Assembly (NCBI GenBank): GCA_902729315.2
Contig: LR746270.1
Span: 1,166,501-1,230,500, forward strand
DNA from: Spirodela intermedia
Lineage: Eukaryota; Streptophyta; Magnoliopsida; Alismatales; Araceae
Length of the DNA stretch: 64,000 nucleotides
Reading direction: 5' to 3'
Shown here: positions 27,561 to 42,435 of the stretch, piece by piece
How positions within the stretch are numbered: position 1 is the first letter of the stretch
Layout of the letters: every line of letters begins with the position of its first letter
The notes under the pieces: generated by a model
What the model was told of the DNA's origin: nothing
Databases searched by the model: none
What the model saw: the letters and a program-made list of their open reading frames with translations, nothing else
Program-made: the position numbers and the translations under genes

Positions 27561-27639
27561 GTGGGATCGGATTAGAGATCTGCTGATGGGTCCTGTGGAC
27601 CCACGACACTTGGTTAATATATTCGGATCCACTTGAATC

Positions 27640-28020
27640 GATCTACCCATAAGGGGGCCTATTAGTCAATTTTCATTCTACAATCCTAAAATCGGTCCAC
27701 CTTTAGAAGGCCCAGTCCACACTAAATGGGCCGAGAGGTCCCGAGTGGGCCAGGCTGGGGCTGCAGGCAGGCCTTTCGACAGGACAATTGGGTCTCAACC
27801 TCTGACAGGGATCCCAGTTGATGGGCCTCCTGGGGGTTGATGGGCTAAGGTATTCCAGTTGGCCCATATGACAAAACCGTTGGGCCTAAGTGCCGATATA
27901 CGGTTTGAAAAGCCCAGCCCGTCGACGCCGAAGGAAGATGGGGTACGTGGCCCTGAAAAGGCCGCTCCGTCCCACTTTTAATGGGCCAGGCCGGGCATAA
28001 TGGACCAATTTGAAAATTGG
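27640..28020. promoter_or_regulatory. GGCCCA/TGGGCC-rich segment upstream of MTP1b
   Basis: About ten GGCCCA, GGGCC or GGCCT words fall in 380 bp. In plants TGGGCC (site II, TCP-binding) elements mark promoters of housekeeping genes. Here they may belong to the MTP1b promoter. There is no coding sequence. Confidence 0.4.
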
Positions 28021-28199
28021 GTCGAAGACGTCCTCGTTGCGGTCAACCATATAAGTTTAGGAGATCCACAGAGGGATTAAAAAACGTTTTTCAAATAATT
28101 CAAAATACCAATTTTAGTCAATTACGCCCAAATAGAACCTAAGTGCACGCAGCCTTTTCATTTTTTATTGTGATTTTTTTTATTTTTGGTTTTTTTCCA

Positions 28200-29070
28200 C
28201 ATAGAAATTATGTTTAATCTTATATATTTTCACGATAAAAAAGGCCTTACGAATCAATAAAGTACCCTCAACTCGAGTAATAACCCAAAAAAAAAAAATC
28301 CAATGTATCACAGTTATCACTTATGTTAGCACTGATGACATTATTTTTGTGGGAAATAATGAACTACTTGAATTGTTACCAAAATGGTAGTTAGTCAATG
28401 GAGTCAAACATATAAATTATTAGAAAATCTATCTATTTTGTCATGAAAAAAGCAGGCCTTATGAATCAATAAAGTACCCCAACTCTAATAATAATCTAAA
28501 AAAATCCCAATGAATCATGTGTTATCACTTCTATTTGCATCGACGACATTACTTATGTGGGAGATAATGAACAGCTTGAATTGTTACTAAAATGGTAGTT
28601 CATCAATAGAATCAAACATAGAAATTTCTAGCAAAGCTTTATATATTCTTCATGATTGAAATATGCCTTATGAATCCTCAATTTACCCCAACTCTAGAAA
28701 TAATCCCAAAAATCCAATGAATGACTTGTTATCACTTCAGTTTTCATTGACTACATTACTTATGTGGGAAATATGATCTGCTTGAATTGTTACCAAAATG
28801 ATAGTAAGTCAACGGAGTCAAACATAGAAATTCCTAGAAAACCTATCTATATTCTTCATGATTGAAATATGCCTTATGAATCCACAATTTACCCCAACTT
28901 TAGTAATAATCCAAAAAAAAAACAAATGGATCACATGTTATTGCTTTTGTTAGCATCGGCGATATTACTTGTATATGAAATCATGAAGTGCTTTAAATCT
29001 CACCAAAATGGTAGCCAACAGAGTCAAACATAGAAATTCATTGCAAACCTATCTAGGATTTAAATATTAA
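28200..29070. repeat. Four diverged tandem copies of about 209 bp
   Basis: The anchor GCCTTAYGAATC begins at 28244, 28456, 28665 and 28871, giving periods of 212, 209 and 206. Each unit then carries a CCCCAACTCTA-like word, a GTTATCACTT word, a GACATTA..TGTGGGA word and an ATGGTAG..TCAAACATAGAAATT word. On the plus strand the middle of copy 1 reads DDIIFVGNNELLELL and copy 2 reads DDITYVGDNEQLELLL, which resemble the VDD motif region of Copia reverse transcriptase. The array may derive from a Copia fragment. Confidence 0.8.
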
Positions 29071-29769
29071 AATAGTTTTTATTCTTAACTCATTTATATG
29101 GTTGGCAATTTAGTGTGATTAATTAACTTATGATGCCAATAGGACCCTTCATCCACCTACTCATAGTTTTATTTTTACTAACCAAAAAAGTTGGTCATTA
29201 TCTCTTTCTTTTGTCATCCCAAGCTGTCACGCAGATCTTCGCGCACCTAGTTAAGTCGGCACCTAACAAGGAGATACCAAACAAGACAACTACTCTGACA
29301 CAATTTGACTCGAAGCCACGTATATCTTGACAACTATTCATGTCCTCTTCCATAACAAGATCCACGTGGCCACACTTTTCTTTCCGCTATTAAAGATGAA
29401 AGTTGTAGAATGGGTGAAGAAACAAGATTCTTAACTCTATCCAACATATCTCTTCGAGGAGAAGGATCACCAATAAGTAGGTTGCCAGACTAAAAGGCCC
29501 AGAGATTCAGCAAGAGGGGACATTTGTTACCCACAAGGCTTTCCAGAGGTTGCATGAGGACCGTGTGTCCTACAATGCCATGGCCCATTCTCTCTCCTCA
29601 CTATAGTGTTCCACCTCACATAGGATCTCTTCCCCTTCTACTACTTTGGGCTATTTATCAACCGATTGTCCATGATCACTAGTGCATGAGTCAAGGAGGT
29701 TCATTCACAAGCTCTCGCTTAAAGACCGAGTAGTTGAAAGTTCTACAATTTCTCTCAGGTACTATTATT
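29071..29769. promoter_or_regulatory. Upstream region of CSLA
   Basis: These 700 bp precede the CSLA start. I see no convincing coding sequence on either strand; a 66-codon plus-strand frame at 29130 is unlike any family I know. It presumably holds the CSLA promoter and leader. Confidence 0.4.
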
Positions 29770-32868
<3,099 letters not shown>

Positions 32869-32957
32869 ACCCCCCCCCTCCCCCCTTGTTAAGACATCCT
32901 TTTTCTCTCTCTATCTCGCATCTCTGTCTACGTCTATATAACTACGTATTCATCTGG

Positions 32958-32963
32958 AATAAA
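32958..32963 (+). terminator. Poly(A) signal of CSLA
   Basis: AATAAA lies 90 bases after the stop codon. The remaining 240 bp up to the convergent HisRS stop contain only A- and G-rich runs. Confidence 0.5.
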
Positions 32964-33205
32964 ACGTGTGAAAGCCCCCCTTTAGAGAGAGAAAGTGAGT
33001 ATTCTGCAAACAGTGGAAAGTAGGTTCAGTTTGGGTCCGAAAAAAATAATAAATAAAATAAAATAAAGATCTTTCGTGGGGGGCCTCTAATTCGACCAGA
33101 TGGAAGATTTTTCGAATAAATATTTTTTAAATAATGGGAGTTCGCCGTGAAGGCCAAAATGATAAATATTTGGGAAATTAAAAAAAAAAGGGGGGGGGGA
33201 AAAGG

Positions 33206-36200
33206 CTACAGGAACTGGTCGAGCTCATCTAATTTGACGTCATTTTCTTCTCTGGTAGAGAGGTTCTTTACCCGGACCATTCCCCTCTCCCACTCCGAGC
33301 TCCCTACCAGAATAAGGCGGCTGGCGTTGACCCGCTCGCAGTGCTTGAAGACCCTGAAGAGCAGCGAGAAGCGGGGCGGTCAGAGGATTCCCCAAAACGG
33401 TAGGCGTAAAGGAGCTCAGAGACGGGGAGGAGCGTACCACTTGAGGCGCCTGTCCTCTACGAGGTCAACGCTCTGACCCCTCCGCCGGAGGGAGGAGGCG
33501 ATAGTGGACGCGGGCCCCTCGAGGGCCGCGTCCAATGGGAAGACGATGCAGTCTACTTTCTGAAGCAGGTCGGGTAGGAGGCCCTTTTCCTTCAGAAGCT
33601 GTCATATTTCACGGCTTCGTCAATGGACTTGGAAAATATAAAGATTCTCAAAGAAAAAACATCACCCGTCCTGTCTATGGGAGAGAGAGAGAGATACAGG
33701 GGGGGGCGGCATATCTGATTAAGGAAAATAGTACTGATGAAGATGGGCATTCGTACCTCTATGATGACGGCATCTCCAAAGCCAAAGCCACATGCAGGGA
33801 CCTCATCACCCCCGAACATAGACAGCAGCCGATCGTACCTTCCTCCGCCGCAGATGGCACGCAGCTTCCCTTCTCTGTCAAACGCCTACAGCACCACCAT
33901 ACAAAGAGAGATAAATAAGATAGCCCATGAGCGTCGAGCTCATCTCAAACTCTTCTCCTTCACTGAGCTGAAAGCCGCAATCTTCTACATTTCCACGGTC
34001 CATATCAGATATTTCAGAAGAATACCTCAACAAAGAGAGATAAATATATAAAATATTTTCGCCAATATAAAACAGGGAAAATAGGACTTCAACCTCAAAG
34101 ACTATCCCCGTGTAATATGCCAGCCCACGGACGACAGAAGCATCAAACTGGATCCACTGAGAGTATCCATAGTTTTCCGCAAGTGAAAAAAGCTTTTTCA
34201 AATCCGCAACAGCTTCCCCATCAGAACCCAGCGCACCTGCATAGCGGCAATGTGAGGTAAATCGCTGAGAATCTATGTCCACAGGGGAAGAGCTGCTCCA
34301 ATGGGTTTGAAACTAGAAGCGTGCTTGCCTTTTCAAAAGACTAGAAAGGAGAAGAGAAAATAATGTTAAACTGAGGGAATGAAAACTGATATCAAGAAAA
34401 ACATGATTTCTGCGTCCAAAATTCTCGTGCTAAACTGCTCCATGGGTTCAACCTTTCGAGGAATTAAGCTGAATATCTGATGGAGCTGGTCGGTAATGAA
34501 ATGTAATTGATTATAAAATCAATTACCAAGAAAGGGCTAGCTGTGCGTGTTCTTTCTTGGTCAACGGCCCACCGCCTAAAGGAAATGGATATAAAAGTAC
34601 GTGGTATTTTACCAAAAGATGGTCGGTAATGGAAAGTAATTACAACTGCTGGTAGTTGATTATAAAATCAGTTATCAAGAAAGAGATTAATTGAGCCTTC
34701 AAAAAGGCTATCTGGGCATGTTCTGTTTTTGGCAACTGCCTACTGGCAAAAGGAAATAGTCATAAAAGACTCGGGTGTTTCACCAGTTCGAGCGCATCCT
34801 TGTTGGACTGCTTCTATCTTGGATTCTTATGCAAACAACAAGCGGTCACTAATAAGTAAATCTTCTTTACCAAGGGGACATACACAAAGGTGAAGTAACA
34901 TGTGGTATGAAGCTGTTCCATCCTATCAACAGCAACCATTTCTGAACCAATAAAAAAAAAATAATATCACCAGCCTTTGCTCCGAAAATGAAATAAGATT
35001 TCATTGAGCAGTCCTAAAAGATGTTTCTGAAAGGAATGGTTGTTTAAGGGTAAGAACGGTAATAAAAGCATCCATCGTACGAAAATGTCATAAAGTCGCA
35101 ATGAATAGACAAAGGTTTTGTCAACTAGCAAACCTTCCAGATCAGCTAATGATGTGAGAGAAAGAACATCAACTATTCCCTTGACAGCTTCTATAGATAC
35201 CCCAAGTGACGTCAGTTCCTTCTCAATCTCGTCCACAGGTATTTTTCCCAACTGCGACGGAAAAAAGGAAGCATTATACTACCATGATTAAGATATGTAT
35301 TGGCCATAACAAAATGCATAGATGCTGACACATGTTTTTGGGGTATTGTTCACTAGGGCGTCTAAGGCCATTTTACCAATCTTCTCATTAGAAATTTAAC
35401 CATGGGACATTCTAGGTTGACAAGTAAAATTTGGGGGATCCCTTCCACCAATCACAGCTAGAGTTCATTACAGCCTTACGGTGAACAAATACGTTTATCC
35501 TTTAAAATTGAAAGAAATAGTGAATGGTGGTAGGTATTGTGAAACTTTAGGTAAATTTAGGCTTTTGGATCTCTCAGGGAACAAAGGTTTAATTCAATAA
35601 TTTAATGAAAAATATTTAATGGTTTTCTTTTAAAAAGTTAAAATATGAATTGACATACTTTTTATTTCTTAAAAAAAATTGGTTTAACGTTTTTGTGAGA
35701 CAAATGCTTGCATGACCATTTGAGGATTTAATAAGTTTGACTCAAATCTTAGTGAAGGTATATTAGCATGCCTCAAGAAGTGACTACCCACAGAGGCTCT
35801 CTAAGTATCATGAAAAATTCGGCGTACTTACTAACTAGGTTTAAGCTTGATCTGGGGACGATTACATTCATCTAGGACATATGAACCGACAAATAAATGA
35901 TTTTTTAAAAAAAATTCAAGTCTTGAAACCAAAAACTTCTGCTTTGGTGCCTCCAGGTTAATCTACTTTATACTGTAAACAACTCCAAGAAGCAACAATA
36001 CGATTATGATTCAATCGTTTGTATAATAGTATAAGCCTAATAGTTTAAATGGATGCAACTCAATTACCGCTCTACCTTAAATCTAATGGATGCACATTAT
36101 ATCTTGCAATATCATCTTCTCGCCTTAACTTTCTCAACCTTATTGGTCCAAAGACTCGTACATGATGCCACTCCTGGGGGGTTGGGGTTGGGGTTGATGC

Positions 36201-39200
36201 TGGGGCTGGGGGATGAATCTCCTCAGTAGGTCAAAAGGGAACCAAACTATAAATTGCAGCCAGCAGTATCCCTCTGCGATCTGGGGGAAGCTCATTCAGC
36301 ACAAGGATGGTGGCATCTCATCCCAATCCAGAGGCTCTGACCACTACGAGACTACAATGTCCTGGGTGTTACCACCATAATGGCACGTCTTCAATAAGGC
36401 GTTATTACCACCGTAACATATCCTACTGATATCAGCAACTGGATTTGGATCACGCATGGAATGCCTCGTACATACATCTGTTCAGGTACACGTGTGTTCA
36501 CATATACACTTTTGGATAGGGTGACCCAGTCTCACGTGTATATTCTTTGCAGCACTTTCCCTACCAGTTACCTTTAATTATCGTCCACTAAAAACAATAC
36601 ATTTCCCTCAGTTCAATCTTACTCAGTTATACCTGTTAAGGTGAACTACAACAATCCAATATTTTAGTTAGTTCAAGTTTTCAGGTTGCATGAGAATTAG
36701 TTGATTTACAAAATGTCTAACATGGTATCAAAACTGTCAGCACGCCCATTTTAATTTTGCTTACTACTGAAACATCTGAGAGATAACATGACATAATAAA
36801 ATATCACAGCGTAATAAAATATGAAATAAAAAACGTAATGATACTCACTTTATCAACAATCACACAAACTTTAGTGAATAAAGCCTTGGGTATCGAAAAT
36901 TTGTCCAATGCTGCCTGTAGAACCTGCAGAAATACAGGCAATTATAATAATTAAGGTCTCTGATATTTTATAGACGTGTCACCCCAGCTTGTAATAAAGA
37001 TCAATGGCAGTCGAATTTGATTTATTTTTATTACTTGTGCCATGTGCAATAGAAACAAAAATGGCCCATCTACTTATTGGTTGCTAAAACGGCATAATTG
37101 ATGTCACCGTGTGATGTCCTCTTTGGTGATCCTTTTTGTTGGTCTCAGACAACGGATAGCATCCATGAGTTGCCTAACAGCAGAACAGAAATGAAAAATT
37201 ATCTAACCTTTCATGATGACATGAATGCATTTACTCTATGAGAATTCCACAAGCTTACTTTCTCGCTCTTGTGAATAAAAGTTGTTTTTTTTAGGAAACT
37301 AAACGACGATGTTTAATTCCTCGCAAATAATATAATATTTAAGAAATTGGACTAAAGGTTTATTTTATCATTGTGAGATAAAAAGGTATACAAGACAGGA
37401 AAGATCTACATGCCAGTTTAGTCACCAGATAAATGAGAGAAATATGTTATCACTCAAATATTAAGGCTACGAAATGTAATCTACCAGCTCTATGCTTGCA
37501 GCTGTAACCCAACTCCCTCCTTCCACTATAAATAGGAAGAATTTTAAGAAGAAAACGCAGGAGAACATACAATCAAACATAAACGGTTGTCAAAAAAAAA
37601 CAGGAAATGAAGTATGATGTCTGATTGGGATGTGGCCTTGCTTCAAGGATCGATGTGGAAGGATCTCGGCAGTGTATCCCCATATTGATCCCAACCAAAC
37701 GATCCCTACTAAGAAAAGAGGTTATGATATACGTACACAAATTATTTTTTAAAATGATGGAGTAATTTTAAAATACTTGAAAGTTAAAAAATGACAAATA
37801 AATAATAGGAATCAGGAGTGGGCATTATTTGCTTCACAATTAATCTTTGGATTAGATTCCTGATTACATATGATTTCGACCCCATGAAAACACAGATTGG
37901 GAGTTAAATTTCTTATGAAAAGGGGTTTATAGGTTTTTTCTTTGCTTCATACTGTAACAGGTTTTTTTTTGTTTCTATTTGCGTACCTTTCGGCTTGAGA
38001 CTCTTATTCCTACATCCTGTGCTGTTATCCCAAGCCGTTCAAACAAAAGGACAATAGCATAAATTAGTTCAGCCTCAGCCTGTAGGACCATACGACAAAA
38101 TGGGCAAGAATTAATAACAAGATCCATTCAAATGTAATAGTTGAAAGAGCAATCCCACAAATATGTAAGGCTAAATGGACAGGGATCAATAATTATATCA
38201 ATATAAATTCTTTTAAATTTAGCCAAAAATTGAAAAAGAAATTTCTGTACATATGAGGCTGCCGTACTTGGGCCATTCACCGGTTTATGCACACAAAAAC
38301 CAGAACTGTTATGACAATCAAACAAAAAGTTGATAGTCATACGCTTCTTTGAACCAAACAGATAGGAACACCAAGTGGTGTCAAATTCTGAGGGGTAAAA
38401 TATTCGACTATTTTCCCGGCGAAAATGTTAGTTTGTTCCAATTGATGATTGTGTTAAGTAAACAGAGTGGAAGATAAACGTTTGTCAGGAAAATGCCGTG
38501 CCACTTCATTTTTATCAGTATAATATTAACACGAAATTGTCAGGAAAATAATCTATTGGTCATCTGTAGTCTATCTCACCCAATCAACTTACGATCGCCA
38601 TGGGTAATGGTTTCAGAATTTGTTGAAACCACCTATTGGGAGACACTCACAGCCGAAGATTTTTATAAACTTGAATAGCGATAAGTGATTTTTACAAAGC
38701 TTTCACTAGGCCAGGAGAAAGAAACAAGAAGATGATCAAAGCTACCACCAAAGTTCTGTAAGATCACTTCACTTCCTGATTAAAACATTGGAATCATGAA
38801 ATAAATGAACAAAAAATCCAAAATTTTCATTTTTTTTAAGGATTGTATGATGCTGTTAAACAATGAGCTCATATACCACATATCATCCCGCTCTTCATAC
38901 TTTCATGACTTTATTTTCTCTCCGGATCTTCCCACAACGACCAAAGTTGTGTAAAACAACTCCCAAAATTGATCTCACCTATCAAGCCCGATCAATAACT
39001 CAATTGAGAAATTTAAGGTTTTCAAAGGTGCATGGAGCATCATAGGTGCGAGAGGTACATAATCCCACCAAAAGCAGCATGTCGTTCAAATTAGATGATA
39101 CATCATTTAAACAAGAAATCGCTATGAAAAATGAAGGTACCTCAGATATCTATTATAGGTTATACATAAGAAATCAATCAAAAAGGAGTTTGAGAAAATA

Positions 39201-41884
39201 TTATAAAACATGCTCTGGACCTGAAATCAAGAAACAAGATGGACCAATCTTAAGTCCCGAGCAAGAAAATTCTTGGGGAGGCGCCTCTAATCCTTCCAGT
39301 TGGTAAGTAGGAAAACAACTAAATTTTCCCATAGTACAGTACAAGTCCAAACAATCAATACCTCAATGTGATACCTCCAGAACTAGGAACTGCCTAGATG
39401 AGGAATAAATAAGGCAAGAATCAATAATAGAATTTTATTATCAGTAGAGCCAAGAGGGCAAAATGGATCCATCACACATTTCCCAAAGAAACATAGGGTA
39501 AAAGATAAGACTAGATATGATGATGCATCATATTTTCTGGACTGGTTTCAGAGGGAACACGATTTATACTCCATAGGGATTACCTTCCCTTAAGGATTTC
39601 CCTGGAAGAGACGTTAAAGGCTATAACACAGTAATTTGGGAAGAATAAATTGAATAATCAGATTCTTCACTGTTAGAAGTGGAAGAGACATAAACTTTGG
39701 ATACGGTGTGAAATTGGATGAACTTGACCAAGAAGAATTGAAGAGTCGCTGAAATAGGCTCATAAAAAGTTATAATTTAAACTGTATAAATTTAGAATAG
39801 AACGCCTATTAGATTGCTGGTCATTCAAATCTACTGTGCACACCCGAACTTTTGAAATTCCAATGATATCCATATTCCATTGATAATGCTCACGGCGTCT
39901 CCCTCTTGTCATTCGCTCATAACGCCAGCATTGTCCTATTGTAAACCATTTCAGAGGAAAGGATGCAGATTTCCTGAGAAGAAGAAAAGTCAAATATTTC
40001 AGTGTACTGCACAGAAAACAATATTCTGAAATTAAAATTTATGTCATTATAGGTTAATGTGAAAGGAGAAAAAAAAATCTAGACCCCTGTTTCATAACAA
40101 GCCTTGCCAAGGAAGGAGTGATTTCAGGCCTCAAGACAACTCGTCGTCCTCCCTTATCCTCAAAATTGTATAGCTGATAAGCAAAAGTCATCAGGTTGGG
40201 ATAAGCACAATTCATGATAGCGATTTAGAATAAGCACCAGAAATGAGTTTTACGGAAATAAAGGTACAGACGATTTCAGATTTCTCAACAGACAGTGTAT
40301 AAAATGACTATACTATTACGATTTTGCTATGCATTGACTTTTAAATACCTAGTTACAAGTCATGAAAGACGTAGGGGAGAATTCTAAATATCCCATAGTT
40401 ACACGTAGAACTATGTGGTTCCACATACTACGTGACAATATCAACAGGTTCAACGCATGGTACTATTTGGTTCAATAGATACGAGTTGAATCGATTTTCC
40501 AAGACACTGAACCCTAGTATGAGTCAAGATTGTTGAGACGCAAGTGAGTTTTTTAAAAGAAACTTTGCTCATGTGCTTGTATGAGCCATATCCAAGCCAG
40601 TCTGAATCATTCCAATCTACAACCAAGTCAGGACAATCAACTTTTCACTCTCCAATCCGTGACATGGCACCAAGCCATCCAACATTACTGTACACAACAG
40701 GGAAATGAATACATTCCCTCTTCCCATGAACCTATCCATATAGAAAAGTCTCCAGTTAACGAAAATTTTAATTAGGTGACCGTTTTCCTTTCATGTAGGA
40801 TAATTTAATACCCCGGGTAGTTGAAGACATTCTAAAAATATAAATACAAAGTCTTAGATATTTTATCAAAAAATGATATTAATAATATACTTTATCATAT
40901 TTCACTAGCATGTTCTATGGGCCAATGGCACGCCTCAGACAATTGTGATAATAATCTGTATAAACAACATTCTTAAAAAAAATCATGTTGTCAATGTAAA
41001 AGTTAAGAACGTCTTCAAAATCTCATAATATTCGTTGAACTTGCAGAAATAGATACCAAAAATGTTAATCAGATATTTCCATCAAATTTATTTTACTTGT
41101 GATCTAAATCAGCCTTCTCCTATTGTTTGAAATTTTAATTTCTTTGCCTATAGTGTGACATACACTTTTTTATGCACATAGGATACTCAACTGCATGCTT
41201 ATGAGTTTTGGTAAACTCCAATCGTCAGAAAGAAAAACACACCTGCTGAGTAATTTCCTCTCCGGCTTTTCTAATGAAGAGCGCTTCCGATTCCAGCACT
41301 GGAAAATCTACCTCTTCGAACGACAGCAACCGGGAGACCTTCTCGTAATCATCGCAATCACGCATTAGAACAAAAACTAATCACCGTGATTCCACGACTG
41401 CAACCCGTCCGGTGGCAGTTTCCTACCTCTCGAAAGTTCTGAAAAAGCCATTGACGCAGCCTCATCTCCTCGGGAGGGAAATCCCTGGTTCCTCTCGGGG
41501 GATTAACATCGATCGCTGACGGTTCCTCCGTCGACGTATCCGAGGCACCCTCATCGGTTGCAAGCGGTCGGGCGTCATCTGCGGAAGAGGACACGGCTCC
41601 GCAGCAGTCGTTCCATCAAATCCACAAAAATCACATCAAGGAAGGTCATATGAAGGTAGCATTTCCGCAAGGCCCTCCTCACCTTGTGCCGCAGTGGACT
41701 GGTGGAGTGAACTCTGAGAGATGGCGAAGACTGGAAGGGGCAGAGGAGCGACCCCCCACCGAGATCGCTGCCTGAGGAGGGGGAAGCTCTGTGCGATCGG
41801 GTGGGAGAGGATTTTAAGGGAATTGGAGAGCCGGGGATGGAGGAGGAGGATGCGGTGGTGGAGGGTGTGAGCGACCGAGGCCAT
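33206..41884 (-). CDS. Histidyl-tRNA synthetase, organellar type
   Basis: This class II synthetase charges tRNA-His; the N-terminal Ser, Arg and His-rich leader points to chloroplast and mitochondrion import, as for the Arabidopsis homologue HRS1. Twelve exons join in phase: 41683-41884, 41427-41596, 41243-41338, 40085-40173, 39844-39973, 37987-38079, 36849-36923, 35134-35251, 34094-34236, 33757-33885, 33438-33598 and 33206-33353, giving 517 residues. Motif 1 ([19 protein letters not shown]), motif 2 ([18 protein letters not shown]) and the HisA and HisB signatures ([23 protein letters not shown]) are intact, and the anticodon-binding domain ends the protein. Introns total about 7 kb and contain diverged repeats but no second gene. 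The donor after GISKVR (GTGTGC) is the weakest splice call. It shares a 551 bp divergent promoter with RABF1. Confidence 0.95.
34487..34785. repeat. Two diverged direct repeats of about 130-170 bp
   Basis: Copy 1 starts at 34487 and copy 2 near 34619. Both begin TGGTCGGTAATG and include a TTGATTATAAAATCA palindrome-like core, a CAAGAAAG word, a GGCAACTGCC- or GGTCAACGGCCC-like word, AAAGGAAAT and a closing TTTTACC or TTTCACC. They lie in the HisRS intron between exons 8 and 9. They could be part of a small non-autonomous element. Confidence 0.6.
36176..36212 (+). other. G-quadruplex-type G-tract cluster
   Basis: Five G-tracts of four or more G are separated by TT, TT, TTGATGCT and CT within 37 bp on the plus strand, in the HisRS intron between exons 7 and 8. 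This fits the G4 consensus; whether it folds is unknown. Confidence 0.6.
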
Positions 41885-42435
41885 GGCCGACTTCAGACGG
41901 CTCGCTCCCCCTTGAAGGGAAGATATCCGTTAGAAGCCTACTGGCTCTGCGCCTCCACGGGCTCCGGGCCGGACCTCACCTCACCCGGGCCCGCCTGAAT
42001 CTTTTAAAGCTCGGCCCTAAAAATCAGATAGGGCCAGTTTTTTTAAGCCCAAGCCCGGAAAATACGGCCCGGACTGATGATTCACAGTTGCCTCTGAGTT
42101 CCTAAATTTCTCACCGGACTTTAGCCATCTGTAAGATGACGTGTGTGAAAACTGACCGTCGATTTCATATCGACGGCTAGTGTTCCGCCATGACGTTTAC
42201 ATTCGTCACTTGCTTCTCTCTCATTCGAGTTGGCTCACGTTTATACGTGCGACCATTCGAGAACTCGTTTTCCTCGCGGTCTCCTTCCCCCGTTCTGTCC
42301 GGAGTCCTCCCGGTGATCCCCAGGCCAGGCATCGACCTAGAAGAGTTCGCACTGGGGAGCCTCGCGCGGGGTTTGTGGGGTCTGCTGCTATTCTGAACTC
42401 TGGATCGAAGATCCTGAGGCGTCCCTTTCTCGCCA
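41885..42435. promoter_or_regulatory. Divergent promoter between HisRS and RABF1
   Basis: The start codons of the two genes are 551 bp apart on opposite strands. The middle (42000-42080) has several GGCCC and AAGCCC words of the site II type common in housekeeping promoters. No TATA box stands out on either side. Confidence 0.6.

Noticed and set aside
28200-29070. Array considered as centromeric satellite
   Set aside because: Only four diverged units lie within gene-rich DNA next to CSLA. There is nothing to indicate a centromere.
36715-36735. TGGTATCAAAACTG, resembling a retrotransposon primer-binding site for initiator tRNA-Met
   Set aside because: Only the first eight bases fit well, no LTR end or polyprotein follows, and it lies in a HisRS intron between real exons. 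Too weak to call.
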